NCBI GenBank assembly: GCA_029251465.1
Contig: JAQXDI010000006.1
Location: 1-51,152, forward strand
From: Ascidiaceihabitans sp.
GTDB taxonomy: Bacteria > Pseudomonadota > Alphaproteobacteria > Rhodobacterales > Rhodobacteraceae
DNA length: 51,152 nucleotides
Direction: 5' to 3'
Below the pieces are notes generated by a model, which was given only the letters and a program-made list of their open reading frames with translations, did no database searches and was not told the origin of the DNA. Numbering within the stretch: position 1 is the first letter of the stretch; each line of letters opens with the position of its first letter. Shown piece after piece: positions 1-8,155 of the stretch. A program made the position numbers and the translations under genes.

Positions 1-184
1 GGGGAAAGAAAACCGGGACGGATCATGCGGTTAGCTGAATCGGTCTGCGACCAAACGTCAACCCGCCAAAACTCGGGTGCTTAAGGACTCTGTGTATAGT
101 TAAGGCGTTTGATGTTGTGGCAGTGATTCCCGTGACGACCCCGCACGCCTAATCTGACAAATGACTCAGCAAAACAATTGTAAT

Positions 185-203
185 TCCGACTAAAAAAGTC
201 GGA
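185..203. promoter_or_regulatory. Palindrome abutting the -35 box
   Basis: Perfect 7-bp inverted repeat, TCCGACT-AAAAA-AGTCGGA, directly touching the candidate -35 hexamer of the imelysin promoter. It could be an operator. It could also be the hairpin of a terminator for a gene to the left, but no T-run follows on the + strand. Confidence 0.4.
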
Positions 204-232
204 TTGACATTGCTGACTGAAACACTCAGGAT
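204..232 (+). promoter_or_regulatory. Candidate sigma-70 promoter for iron cluster
   Basis: A perfect -35 TTGACA at 204-209 is followed after 17 bp by CAGGAT at 227-232, which matches 3 of 6 positions of the -10 consensus. It lies about 125 bp upstream of the imelysin start and is the best promoter-like pair in the leader. This is seen by eye only. Confidence 0.4.
214..228. promoter_or_regulatory. Iron-Rhodo-like box (TGA-N9-TCA)
   Basis: TGA at 214-216 and TCA at 226-228 are separated by exactly nine bases and sit in the spacer between the -35 and -10 hexamers. TGA-N9-TCA is the consensus described for RirA-type iron regulation in Rhizobiales and Rhodobacterales. The position would suit repression under iron sufficiency, and the genes downstream are iron genes. 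The consensus is short, so a chance match is possible. Confidence 0.4.
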
Positions 233-355
233 TACAGCAACGCCCAGCCACTCTGATTTTGATCCAGCATCGCCTGACAATCGACAGATGACAGCCACGG
301 CAAGATACCCGCGGGTATCGCCTTGAATTCATCAAATTTCACTGACTGGACACCC

Positions 356-1618
356 ATGAAACATTCCTTCCTCTCATCGACGGCTTTGCTTGTCGCACTC
401 GCAACGCCTGCATTCGCTCTTGAAAAAACGGCAGTTCTTGACACCTACGCTGACATCGCGGCCGCCAAGTACGAAGACAGCTTGATCACCGCGCAGGCAT
501 TGCAAACGGCGGTCGACGCCTTGATCGCCGCCCCTTCGGCCGAAGCGTTGCAAGCGACAAAGCAAGCCTGGCTGGCAGCGCGCGTCCCCTATCAGCAAAC
601 CGAAGTCTACCGCTTTGGCAATGCCATCGTCGACGATTGGGAGGGCAAAGTGAACGCCTGGCCCTTGGACGAAGGGTTGATCGACTACGTGGATAGCGCC
701 TATGGCGGCCCGTCAGACGAAAATGAATTGGCGGCGTTAAACGTCGTCGCCAGCCCAAGCTTTGCGCTGTCGGGTGCCCAAGTTGACGCAGCAGCCATCA
801 CGCCCGCATTTTTGTCAGACACGCTGCACGAGGCAGACGGTGTCGAGGCAAATGTCGCAACCGGCTATCACGCCATCGAATTCCTGCTGTGGGGTCAAGA
901 CCTGAATGGACACGGCGCTGGGGCCGGAAACCGGTCATGGACAGACTACGCAACCGGTGACGATTGCACCAACGACAATTGTAATCGCCGCGGTGAATAC
1001 CTAAAGGCCGCGACTGATTTACTGGTTGCTGATCTGGAATGGATGACGACGCAGTGGCAATCAGACGGGGCCGCACGCGCAGCCTTGATGTCTGACGAAA
1101 ACACAGGTTTGTCCGCCATTTTGACCGGCATGGGATCTCTGTCTTACGGCGAGCAAGCCGGCGAACGCATGCGTCTTGGTTTGATGCTGAACGACCCTGA
1201 AGAAGAGCACGATTGCTTTTCCGACAACACCCACAACAGCCACTACTACGACGGCTTAGGCGTACAAAATGTGTACTTGGGCGAATACGTCCGCGTGAAC
1301 GGAACCTTGGTTTCAGGCCCATCCCTGTCCGATCTGGTCGCAGCCACGGACGCATCGCTTGACGCTGAAATGCGCGGGAAATTGTCAGGTACGATGATGG
1401 CATTGGGCCGGATCAAAACCGCGGCGGAAGCAGGTTTTGCATACGACCAGATGCTGGAACGCGGCAACGACGCAGGTGAAGCCCTCGTTATGGGTGGCGT
1501 TAACGGATTGATCGATCAGACACGGTCCATCGAGCGGGTCGTCACCGCGCTAAGGCTGGACCAAATCGCGTTTGAAGGGTCCGACAGCTTGGACGATCCG
1601 AACGCCGTATTTCAATAA
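356..1618 (+). CDS. Imelysin family protein (first copy)
   Basis: A 420-residue exported protein of the imelysin/IrpA family, periplasmic or membrane-associated proteins linked to iron uptake. Residues 1-21 form a signal peptide ending in TPAFA. The family signature GxHxxE is present as GYHAIEF at about residues 170-176, followed by LLWGQD, and a CTNDNC cysteine pair lies near 204-209. I chose the ATG at 356 over the one at 323 because only 356 puts the signal peptide at the N terminus. It is the first gene of a + strand iron cluster whose fifth gene is a second imelysin. The exact substrate is unknown. The Iron-Rhodo-like box upstream suggests iron control. Confidence 0.9.
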   Translation: MKHSFLSSTALLVALATPAFALEKTAVLDTYADIAAAKYEDSLITAQALQTAVDALIAAPSAEALQATKQAWLAARVPYQQTEVYRFGNAIVDDWEGKVNAWPLDEGLIDYVDSAYGGPSDENELAALNVVASPSFALSGAQVDAAAITPAFLSDTLHEADGVEANVATGYHAIEFLLWGQDLNGHGAGAGNRSWTDYATGDDCTNDNCNRRGEYLKAATDLLVADLEWMTTQWQSDGAARAALMSDENTGLSAILTGMGSLSYGEQAGERMRLGLMLNDPEEEHDCFSDNTHNSHYYDGLGVQNVYLGEYVRVNGTLVSGPSLSDLVAATDASLDAEMRGKLSGTMMALGRIKTAAEAGFAYDQMLERGNDAGEALVMGGVNGLIDQTRSIERVVTALRLDQIAFEGSDSLDDPNAVFQ

Positions 1619-1691
1619 ATTCTGACTGCGGTGGCAGGCAAGCCAGACGCCAGCCATGCCACCAAATTTTGCACGTTCAAAAGGACCACAC

Positions 1692-2705
1692 ATGACCACC
1701 ACCAACCACTTTGCGATTGCTTTTGCACTCGCCACGGCGTCCGGCACGGCCCTATCGGCTCAAGAAGCCAGCCGTTTTACATTCGAGATCGAGACCGAGA
1801 TCGGCGTTGATTCCGTGATATCATCTGACGATCCGACGGCGGAAATTTCAGATACGTTTCTGACCAGCGAAGCCACGCTGGGCTTTCAAATCACTGACAC
1901 CGTGTCAGCGTTTGCAGGCTTGACCCTTGAATCCGTTTTGGACGCGACCAATGATCGCGCATTCGAGGACGTGGGGCTGTATATCGACAGTATCGGGCTG
2001 AGCTTTGATTTAGGCAACTCGGTCGTATCGGTCGGTAAATTCGCGCCCGCCTTTGGCGTGGCATGGGACGCAGCGCCTGGTTTTTACGGCACAAATTTTG
2101 TCGAAGATTACGAACTGTCCGAAGCTTTGGGCGCATCCGCCAGCTTTCAATTGGGCGCAGGGGTGCTGACGGCATCACTGTTTTATTTGGACGATTCCTT
2201 CCTAAGTCGCTCGCTTGGCACGGACCGTGGGCGCAACACATCCTCGGCAGGCGGGGTCGGCAACACAGGCAAGTTGGACAACCTCGCGCTGCAATACGAG
2301 CTGGAAGAAGGTGCCACCACCTATTCCATCAGCGCCTCGCATTTGTCCGCAAGCGTTGGTGACGTTCAGGATCAAAACGGCCTCGCCTTCGGCATCGTTC
2401 ATGCCGCGCGTGACGATCTGGAATTAATCGCAGAAATCGCCGCATTCGATGGCTTTGGCGGTGCGGATGATCGCGCAACATATTCCACGATCGGGGCGGC
2501 CTACACGCTGAACAACTGGACGTTGGGCGCCTCCTACACCAACCGCGATGTGCGCAGTTCCGGCAGCGATCATCTGGCCTCACTTGGCGCGGATTACACA
2601 TTCGCCAACGACATCACCGTGTCTTCGGGTCTCGGATACGCCGAAGAAAGTGGCGTGGATTCCACCTTGTTGGGTGTCTCCGTCATCATCCCGATCGGAG
2701 GGTAA
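1692..2705 (+). CDS. Outer-membrane beta-barrel (porin-like) protein
   Basis: A 337-residue protein with a signal peptide ending near SGTALSAQ. A long series of short alternating segments rich in Gly, Ser, Asp and aromatic residues follows, for example [11 protein letters not shown] and [13 protein letters not shown], which is typical of an outer-membrane beta-barrel. No pore-specific motif can be named, and the C terminus ends in two glycines rather than the usual terminal aromatic residue. I chose the ATG at 1692 because upstream in-frame codons would precede the signal peptide. It sits between imelysin 1 and bfd/bfr, so a role in moving iron or an iron chelate across the outer membrane is an inference from position only. 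Confidence 0.7.
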   Translation: MTTTNHFAIAFALATASGTALSAQEASRFTFEIETEIGVDSVISSDDPTAEISDTFLTSEATLGFQITDTVSAFAGLTLESVLDATNDRAFEDVGLYIDSIGLSFDLGNSVVSVGKFAPAFGVAWDAAPGFYGTNFVEDYELSEALGASASFQLGAGVLTASLFYLDDSFLSRSLGTDRGRNTSSAGGVGNTGKLDNLALQYELEEGATTYSISASHLSASVGDVQDQNGLAFGIVHAARDDLELIAEIAAFDGFGGADDRATYSTIGAAYTLNNWTLGASYTNRDVRSSGSDHLASLGADYTFANDITVSSGLGYAEESGVDSTLLGVSVIIPIGG

Positions 2706-2708
2706 AAC

Positions 2709-2966
2709 ATGATCGTCTGCCATTGCCAGAACATCTCGGATCGCGACATTCACGCAGCCATCGACTGGATGCGGGCGGCAGACGACAAACCATCGTGACA
2801 CCTGGCAAGGTGTACCGGGCGCTTGGGAAATCGGCGGATTGCGGCGGATGTATGCCGCTGTTCCTGTCGACCATGCGCACAAATGATAACGTAAAAGTCC
2901 CCATGCAGCCGCCTAATTTGACAGGCACAGCAACACAGGAAGAGACCCATGAACGGCGACAAAAAG
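2709..2966 (+). pseudogene. bfd: Bacterioferritin-associated ferredoxin, frameshifted
   Basis: The ATG at 2709 opens a typical Bfd N terminus ([14 protein letters not shown], with the C4-x-C6 pair of the [2Fe-2S] site). The frame ends at a TGA at 2796-2798 after DDKPS. The missing half continues in the -1 frame as [21 protein letters not shown], which carries the second cysteine pair. Both halves join if one A is restored to the AAA run at 2787-2789. The shifted frame stays open and runs on into bfr, so no separate Bfd stop is visible and the 3' boundary given is approximate. Bfd normally helps reduce and release iron from bacterioferritin. A real mutation, a sequencing error or translational slippage are all possible. 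Confidence 0.8.
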
Positions 2967-3433
2967 TAATCGAATTTCTCAACGACGCTCTGCGAAGTGA
3001 ACTGACGGCCGTCAGCCAATACTGGCTGCACTACCGCATGCAAGAAGACTGGGATTTGGGCCACATGGCCAAAAAATCCCGCGAAGAAAGCATCGAAGAG
3101 ATGAACCACGCCGACAAAATTATCGCGCGGATTTTGTTTCTAGGCGGTCATCCCAACCTGCAAAAACTGGACCCTTTGCGCATTGGTCAAACACCAAAAG
3201 AGACGCTGGAATGTGACTTGGCCTCTGAACATGATGCATGCGTTTTGTACATGAGCGCGCGCAATCATTGCGAAACGGTGGGTGATTTTGTGACGAAGAA
3301 TATCTTCGAAGAACTTCTCACGGACGAAGAAGGGCACATCGACTTTCTTGAAACGCAACTGGACCTTGTGGCCAAACTTGGTGAAGAAAAATATGCACTG
3401 CTTAACGCGTCGAAAATGGACGAAGCCGAGTAA
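2949..3433 (+). pseudogene. bfr: Bacterioferritin, apparent 1-bp deletion after codon 6
   Basis: The native start is clear: GGAAGAGA precedes the ATG at 2949, which gives MNGDKK and then a TAA at 2967-2969. The rest of Bfr continues in the -1 frame from [13 protein letters not shown] to MDEAE. It keeps the ferroxidase and haem region ([14 protein letters not shown], then [10 protein letters not shown]) and normal length, about 160 residues. One extra A in the AAAAA run at 2961-2965 restores a full-length protein. As it stands, the frame is open only from upstream in bfd, so it could be read as a Bfd-Bfr fusion or from an in-frame ATG at 2903 with a 23-residue odd leader. Bacterioferritin stores iron as a ferric mineral, which suits this cluster. 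Confidence 0.85.
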
Positions 3434-4934
3434 AATCACGCTAATGGCGGGCCTTTTGGGGTCCGCCGCCGCTGCCAATCCCTTAGATGAACCGCACCTG
3501 AACATCATTCTACGCACACCGTCCGAGGCCGCGCGTGTCGCGCGTGTTACGACCCCAACGACAGATTTTTCGACCACGACACGGTTCGAGGACCTGCCAG
3601 CGGGTGCTGCAACCGTGCGTGTGCGCAACAATGCAGATGCGTTTTCGCAGCCGTCCAAAAACATCAGTTTCGAAAACGAACTGACGTTCAAAGTCGGCAA
3701 CGGATTGTTCCGCAAATTGTGGGTGTCCTCGCCGTCCTCAACCTTGGCGTCTGACGGGTTGGGCCCTTTGTACAACGCGCGGTCGTGCCAGCGGTGCCAC
3801 ATCAAAGACGGGCGTGGGCACCCCCCCGAGGCTGGCGACACAAGCGCTGTTTCGATGTTTTTGCGGATCTCGATCCCCGGATCGCTGAGCGACAACACCG
3901 CACAAATAAAAGACTACCTTGCCACCCAAGCGGACCCGACCTACGGCACCCAACTGCAAGATTTCGCATTGCCCGGCCACCCTGCCGAATACAAAATGGG
4001 CGTCACTTATACCCACGAGGTCATCGACCTATCAGATGGCGAAACAGCGACGTTGCGCCACCCGAGTTACGAGGCGCTGAACCTTGGCTATGGACCGCTG
4101 CACAAGGACGCAATGCTTAGCCCGCGTGTTGCACCACAAATGATTGGGCTCGGGTTGCTAGAGGCGGTTCCAGCGGCAGATATCCTTGCCCTGACGGACC
4201 CGGATGACCTCGACGGCGATGGCATTTCGGGGCGCGAAAACATCGTGTGGTCAGCGCAGTTCAATCGACCGATGCTGGGCCGTTTCGGACTAAAGGCAGG
4301 TGCGCCAACAGTACGTGAACAATCCGCCGCCGCCTTTGCCGGTGACATTGGCATTTCGTCGCCGCTGTTTCCGAATGGCGCGGGCGAATGCACCGCCGCG
4401 CAAACAGAATGCCAAAACGCGCCGCACGGTGATGCCGATGATCGCAGGTTTGAAATTAACGACGATATCCTTGATCTGGTGACATTTTATAGCCGCAACC
4501 TCGCCGTACCTGCGCGACGCAATGCAGCCGATCCCGATGTGTTGCGTGGCAAGCAGGTGTTCTATGAAACCGGTTGCGTGTCCTGCCATCACCCCAATTT
4601 CGTCACCCATCGCCTTGCCGATCAACCCGAACAAAGCTTTCAGCTGATTTGGCCCTACACGGACATGTTGCTGCATGACATGGGCGTAGGCTTGGCCGAC
4701 AATCGGCCCGAAGCCCGCGCGACCGGACAGGAATGGCGAACGCCGCCGCTGTGGGGCATCGGCCTAACGCAGCAAGTCAGCGGTCACAGTTATTTCTTGC
4801 ACGACGGGCGCGCGAGGTCCTTGCTTGAGGCGATCCTTTGGCACGACGGCGAAGCCGCACCGACAAAACAAAGCGTCGTTGACATGCAAAAAACTGATCG
4901 CGACGCCCTGATCAAATTCTTGGAGAGCCTATGA
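3393..4934 (+). CDS. Di-haem DUF1111 oxidoreductase-like protein
   Basis: A c-type cytochrome of the DUF1111/COG3488 family. Members are often called putative thiol oxidoreductases and regularly accompany imelysin genes. Two haem-binding motifs are present: CQRCH at about residues 132-136 and CVSCH near residue 395. The start is uncertain. The ATG at 3393 overlaps bfr but gives a basic stretch followed by a hydrophobic [14 protein letters not shown] segment, as an exported cytochrome needs. The ATG at 3444 avoids the overlap but leaves only a stub of that segment. The stop overlaps the next start by 4 bp, so it is translationally coupled to imelysin 2. Probably periplasmic redox chemistry on iron, by inference from the family. 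Confidence 0.85.
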   Translation: MHCLTRRKWTKPSKITLMAGLLGSAAAANPLDEPHLNIILRTPSEAARVARVTTPTTDFSTTTRFEDLPAGAATVRVRNNADAFSQPSKNISFENELTFKVGNGLFRKLWVSSPSSTLASDGLGPLYNARSCQRCHIKDGRGHPPEAGDTSAVSMFLRISIPGSLSDNTAQIKDYLATQADPTYGTQLQDFALPGHPAEYKMGVTYTHEVIDLSDGETATLRHPSYEALNLGYGPLHKDAMLSPRVAPQMIGLGLLEAVPAADILALTDPDDLDGDGISGRENIVWSAQFNRPMLGRFGLKAGAPTVREQSAAAFAGDIGISSPLFPNGAGECTAAQTECQNAPHGDADDRRFEINDDILDLVTFYSRNLAVPARRNAADPDVLRGKQVFYETGCVSCHHPNFVTHRLADQPEQSFQLIWPYTDMLLHDMGVGLADNRPEARATGQEWRTPPLWGIGLTQQVSGHSYFLHDGRARSLLEAILWHDGEAAPTKQSVVDMQKTDRDALIKFLESL

Positions 4935-5941
4935 AACATCTGGTTTTTGGTGTGATCATTTCTGCGATGCCCATGGTCGCATTTGCAGAAAACGCCGTGA
5001 CATCGGGGATTGTTCAAAATCACATCCTGCCCCGGTTTGAACGTTTGGCGCACACCTCACAAAAACTGGCGAACGTAGCAAAATCAGATTGCAGCGCGAC
5101 GTCGCAACCTTTGCGCGCCGCCTACGCTGACGCGTTTGATGCATGGATTTCGGCCAGCCATTTGCGGTTCGGCCCAACTGAAATCAATGACCGTGCCTTT
5201 GCGCTTGCGTTTTGGCCTGACAGTCGCGGCGCAACGCCCAAAGCACTAAACAAACTGATCGCAGACCAAGACCCGATCGCCGAAGACCCAGTCAGTTATG
5301 ACGATGTATCGATCGCGGCCCGCGGATTTTATACGCTCGAATTTTTGATTTACGATCAGCCCCTTAGCGCTGCAGGTGATGACAGGTATCGCTGCATGCT
5401 GATCCAAACCATTGCCGCAGACACAGCGGTTTTGAGCCAGGCGATAGCGCAAGAATGGGTCGAGGATTACGGGAGCGTTTTACAAACACCCTCGGCCAAT
5501 GGCACGTATCGATCAGACGAAGAAGTGCTTCAGGAATTGCTCAAGGCCTTGTCCACAGGGTTGCAATTTACGTCCGAAACACGGCTAGGCCGTCCGCTGG
5601 GAACCTATCAAAAACCACGTCCGACCCGCGCCGAGGCATGGCGCTCTGGCCGCTCGGCACATCACGTCGAACTCAGCCTGTTGCCGCTGCACGATTTGGC
5701 AACGCGGCTTGCAGGCGACAACGACGACTTAGCGACAACCTTGGACGTTGCCTTTGATCGCGCGACACACGAATTGGCCCAGCTGAACGATCCGATCTTT
5801 GCTGGTGTTGCTGAACCTCAGAACCGGATCAAAGTCGAAGTGATCCAACAATCTGTTGAGCGTATCCGCGTCATAGTGCGCGACCAGCTGGGCCCTGAAC
5901 TGGGCGTTGCGGCAGGGTTTAACGCGTTGGATGGCGACTAA
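4931..5941 (+). CDS. Imelysin family protein (second copy)
   Basis: A 336-residue exported protein of the imelysin-like family with a signal peptide ending in MVAFA. The motif region reads GFYTLEFLIYD at about residues 132-142, so the His of GxHxxE is Tyr at about 134 while the Gly and Glu are kept. This fits the second imelysin of paired loci being a divergent partner rather than a duplicate. The ATGA overlap with the DUF1111 gene and a 1-bp gap to DUF1513 show a coupled operon. The function, iron binding or delivery in the periplasm, is inferred from the family. Confidence 0.88.
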   Translation: MKHLVFGVIISAMPMVAFAENAVTSGIVQNHILPRFERLAHTSQKLANVAKSDCSATSQPLRAAYADAFDAWISASHLRFGPTEINDRAFALAFWPDSRGATPKALNKLIADQDPIAEDPVSYDDVSIAARGFYTLEFLIYDQPLSAAGDDRYRCMLIQTIAADTAVLSQAIAQEWVEDYGSVLQTPSANGTYRSDEEVLQELLKALSTGLQFTSETRLGRPLGTYQKPRPTRAEAWRSGRSAHHVELSLLPLHDLATRLAGDNDDLATTLDVAFDRATHELAQLNDPIFAGVAEPQNRIKVEVIQQSVERIRVIVRDQLGPELGVAAGFNALDGD

Positions 5942-5942
5942 A

Positions 5943-7046
5943 ATGGCAGTTTCAAACCCAAGTCGACGCGGCTTTATTGCAGGTTTGATGGCCACTGGTC
6001 TGATGCCTGCCGCAACATGGGCGGATGCCGGATCACCCAGCTATTTGTCTGCCGCCGCCCTGCCCGACGGAACGTTCGTTTTGTGCGGAATAAGTGCCAC
6101 CCTCGAGGTGTTGTTTCAAATCCCCCTGCCGGGACGTGGCCACGCCGCAGCAGCGCATCCCAACCGACCAGAAGCCGTGGCATTTGCGCGCCGGCCCGGT
6201 ACATTTGCGATTGTGTTCGATTGCATCACGCATAAATCCAAAGCAATCCTAACGGCACCGGAAGGCAGGCATTTTTACGGGCATGGTACGTTTTCAAAAG
6301 ACGGGGACTGGCTGTACACCACCGAAAACGACTACGAAGCAGGACAAGGTCGCATCGGCGTTTGGGATGTTCAGGCAGATTACGCAAGGGTCGCTGAATT
6401 CCCCAGCGGTGGGATCGGGCCGCACGACATAAAACGTCTGCCAGACAGCGATACTTTGGTTGTCGCCAACGGCGGGATCGACACGCATCCTGACTCTGGG
6501 CGCACGAAACTGAACATCCCGACAATGCGACCTAACCTATCGTACCTAAAGGACGATCGCATGGTAGACGTCGCTGAATTACCGGCCAGTTTGCACAAAA
6601 ATTCGATCCGCCACCTTGCCGTTTCATCGGTAGGTCACGTCGCGTTCGGAATGCAGTGGCAGGGGGACACGAATGCGACCGGATTGGTCGGCGTTCATCA
6701 ACGTGGAAGCAACCCAGCTATCTTATCAGCGCCACCTGATGCAACTCGCGCCTTGCAAGGGTACATTGGCAGCATCGCCGTTGGGTCCGACAACGCGACC
6801 ATTGCCGTGACATCCCCGCGCGGCGGCGTGGTCCAAACCTATGACGCGAAATCAGGTCGCTTTCTACGATCGTTTCCATCAGAAGATGCCAGTGGGATTG
6901 CAGCGAACACCGACGGCTTCATCACAACTTCGGGTTTAGGGATTTTGCAGCGGATTGACGGATCGTCGACGGCCCACCCGCAGAAACTGGCGTGGGACAA
7001 TCATCTGGTTTCGATAAATTCATCGCATGCGAATATCCGCGGCTAG
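5943..7046 (+). CDS. DUF1513 protein with Tat signal
   Basis: A 367-residue DUF1513 protein, usually the last gene of imelysin/DUF1111 clusters. The N terminus SRRGFIAGL carries the twin arginine at residues 8-9, followed by a hydrophobic stretch ending near TWADA, so export by the Tat pathway is likely. The body has WD40/beta-propeller-like segments (for example DGDWLYTTENDY and GHVAFGMQWQGD). I chose the ATG at 5943 because it places the RR pair close to the N terminus. Its stop overlaps that of the convergent CaiB gene by 4 bp in the palindrome GGCTAGCC. The molecular activity of the family is not known to me. Confidence 0.85.
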   Translation: MAVSNPSRRGFIAGLMATGLMPAATWADAGSPSYLSAAALPDGTFVLCGISATLEVLFQIPLPGRGHAAAAHPNRPEAVAFARRPGTFAIVFDCITHKSKAILTAPEGRHFYGHGTFSKDGDWLYTTENDYEAGQGRIGVWDVQADYARVAEFPSGGIGPHDIKRLPDSDTLVVANGGIDTHPDSGRTKLNIPTMRPNLSYLKDDRMVDVAELPASLHKNSIRHLAVSSVGHVAFGMQWQGDTNATGLVGVHQRGSNPAILSAPPDATRALQGYIGSIAVGSDNATIAVTSPRGGVVQTYDAKSGRFLRSFPSEDASGIAANTDGFITTSGLGILQRIDGSSTAHPQKLAWDNHLVSINSSHANIRG

Positions 7047-8155
7047 CCAAATTCTTTGCGCAGAAGTTCAGTGTGTTGACCCAATACAGGAACAGGTTTC
7101 GGTGAGAAATCAGGCCCTCGCCCGGCGGGTCGCGGCATGCTTGCGATCTGCCCGTCTGGCAACGTCACATCTGTGCGGCGCAGGGCAGGATGACTTCCTA
7201 AGCCTTTCACCTCGTTGTATTTTCCAAAAGCGATACTGGCACGGGTCAAGCGTTCCACCGCATTAGCAACTGTCAGGTTGGCAAAAACCGGTTCCATTTC
7301 GGTGTCCAAAAGCGCGCGATTTTTGACGCGATCCGAATTCGTTGCAAACGCAGGGTTAGTTGGCAAATCGGGGCGGTCCAGCGCAGTGTCGCACAGACGC
7401 GAAAATTCCGCATTGGTCTGCACCGCGATGATCAACGTACCATCCGAACAGGCAAACGGACGGTAGGGATAAATCGTCGCGTGGGACAGCCCAAAGCGCC
7501 CGGTGACCTTGTCTGTATGTTCAAAATGCAAAAGCGGCACCGCCATCCAGTCAGCCATGCAATCAAACATCGAAATCTCGATCTGGCGGCCCTTTCCTGA
7601 TTTCCCACGCGCAATCAGCGCCTCAAGAATAGCAGAGTGCGCGTTCATGCCTGTGGAAATATCCGCCGCCGACACCCCGACTTTGGATGGGCTATCAGGC
7701 GTGCCGGTGACCGAACACAGCCCACTTTCCGCTTGGACCAACATGTCGTAGGCGCGCATGTCAGCGTACGCAGTGTCCTGCCAGTATCCGAGAATTGCGA
7801 CAGAAATCAAGTTCGGAAAATCACGAGCAAGGACGTCATTCCCCAACCCCATCCGGTCCATCGCGCCAGGGATCAGGTTTTGCACAAAAACGTCCGCTTG
7901 ATTTAGCATCGCGCGCAGGATCGCCAGGTCATCACCATTTTTCAGATCCAAAACCGCGCTTTCCTTGCCGCGATTGAGCCACGCAAAATAGGCCGAGGTT
8001 CCTTTGACCGTCGTATCGTAATGACGCGCAGTTTCGCCTTCGGGCCGTTCGATTTTGATCATCCGCGCACCCGCATCGGCAAGGCGCAATGTGCAAATCG
8101 GTGCAGCCACAGCTTGTTCAATCGCCACGATCAAAAGGCCATCCAACGCGCCCAT
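7043..8155 (-). CDS. CaiB/BaiF family III CoA-transferase
   Basis: A 370-residue formyl-CoA-transferase-like enzyme that moves CoA between carboxylic acids. The N terminus (GLLIVAIEQAVAAPICTLRLADAGA) and KIERPEG are typical of family III. The segment SAADISTGM contains the Asp expected to form the acyl-anhydride intermediate. The ATG at 8155 overlaps the acyl-CoA dehydrogenase stop by 1 bp (TGATG), so the two are translationally coupled. A TTG one codon upstream is less likely. With the dehydrogenase, sulfatase and TRAP genes upstream, it probably activates an imported carboxylic acid. The substrate cannot be read from sequence. Confidence 0.88.
   Translation of the reverse strand: MGALDGLLIVAIEQAVAAPICTLRLADAGARMIKIERPEGETARHYDTTVKGTSAYFAWLNRGKESAVLDLKNGDDLAILRAMLNQADVFVQNLIPGAMDRMGLGNDVLARDFPNLISVAILGYWQDTAYADMRAYDMLVQAESGLCSVTGTPDSPSKVGVSAADISTGMNAHSAILEALIARGKSGKGRQIEISMFDCMADWMAVPLLHFEHTDKVTGRFGLSHATIYPYRPFACSDGTLIIAVQTNAEFSRLCDTALDRPDLPTNPAFATNSDRVKNRALLDTEMEPVFANLTVANAVERLTRASIAFGKYNEVKGLGSHPALRRTDVTLPDGQIASMPRPAGRGPDFSPKPVPVLGQHTELLRKEFG

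Larger units (their letters stand above)
1..355. other. Left edge and leader of the iron cluster
   Basis: No convincing gene lies here. The first frame is open from the window edge to a TAA at 82-84 and the third frame to a TGA at 36-38. Either could be the tail of a gene that begins outside the window, but neither can be recognised. The rest is AT-richer than the flanking genes and carries the candidate promoter, palindrome and Iron-Rhodo-like box listed separately. An in-frame ATG at 323 precedes the chosen imelysin start at 356, but it would put 11 residues before an otherwise complete signal peptide. Confidence 0.5.
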
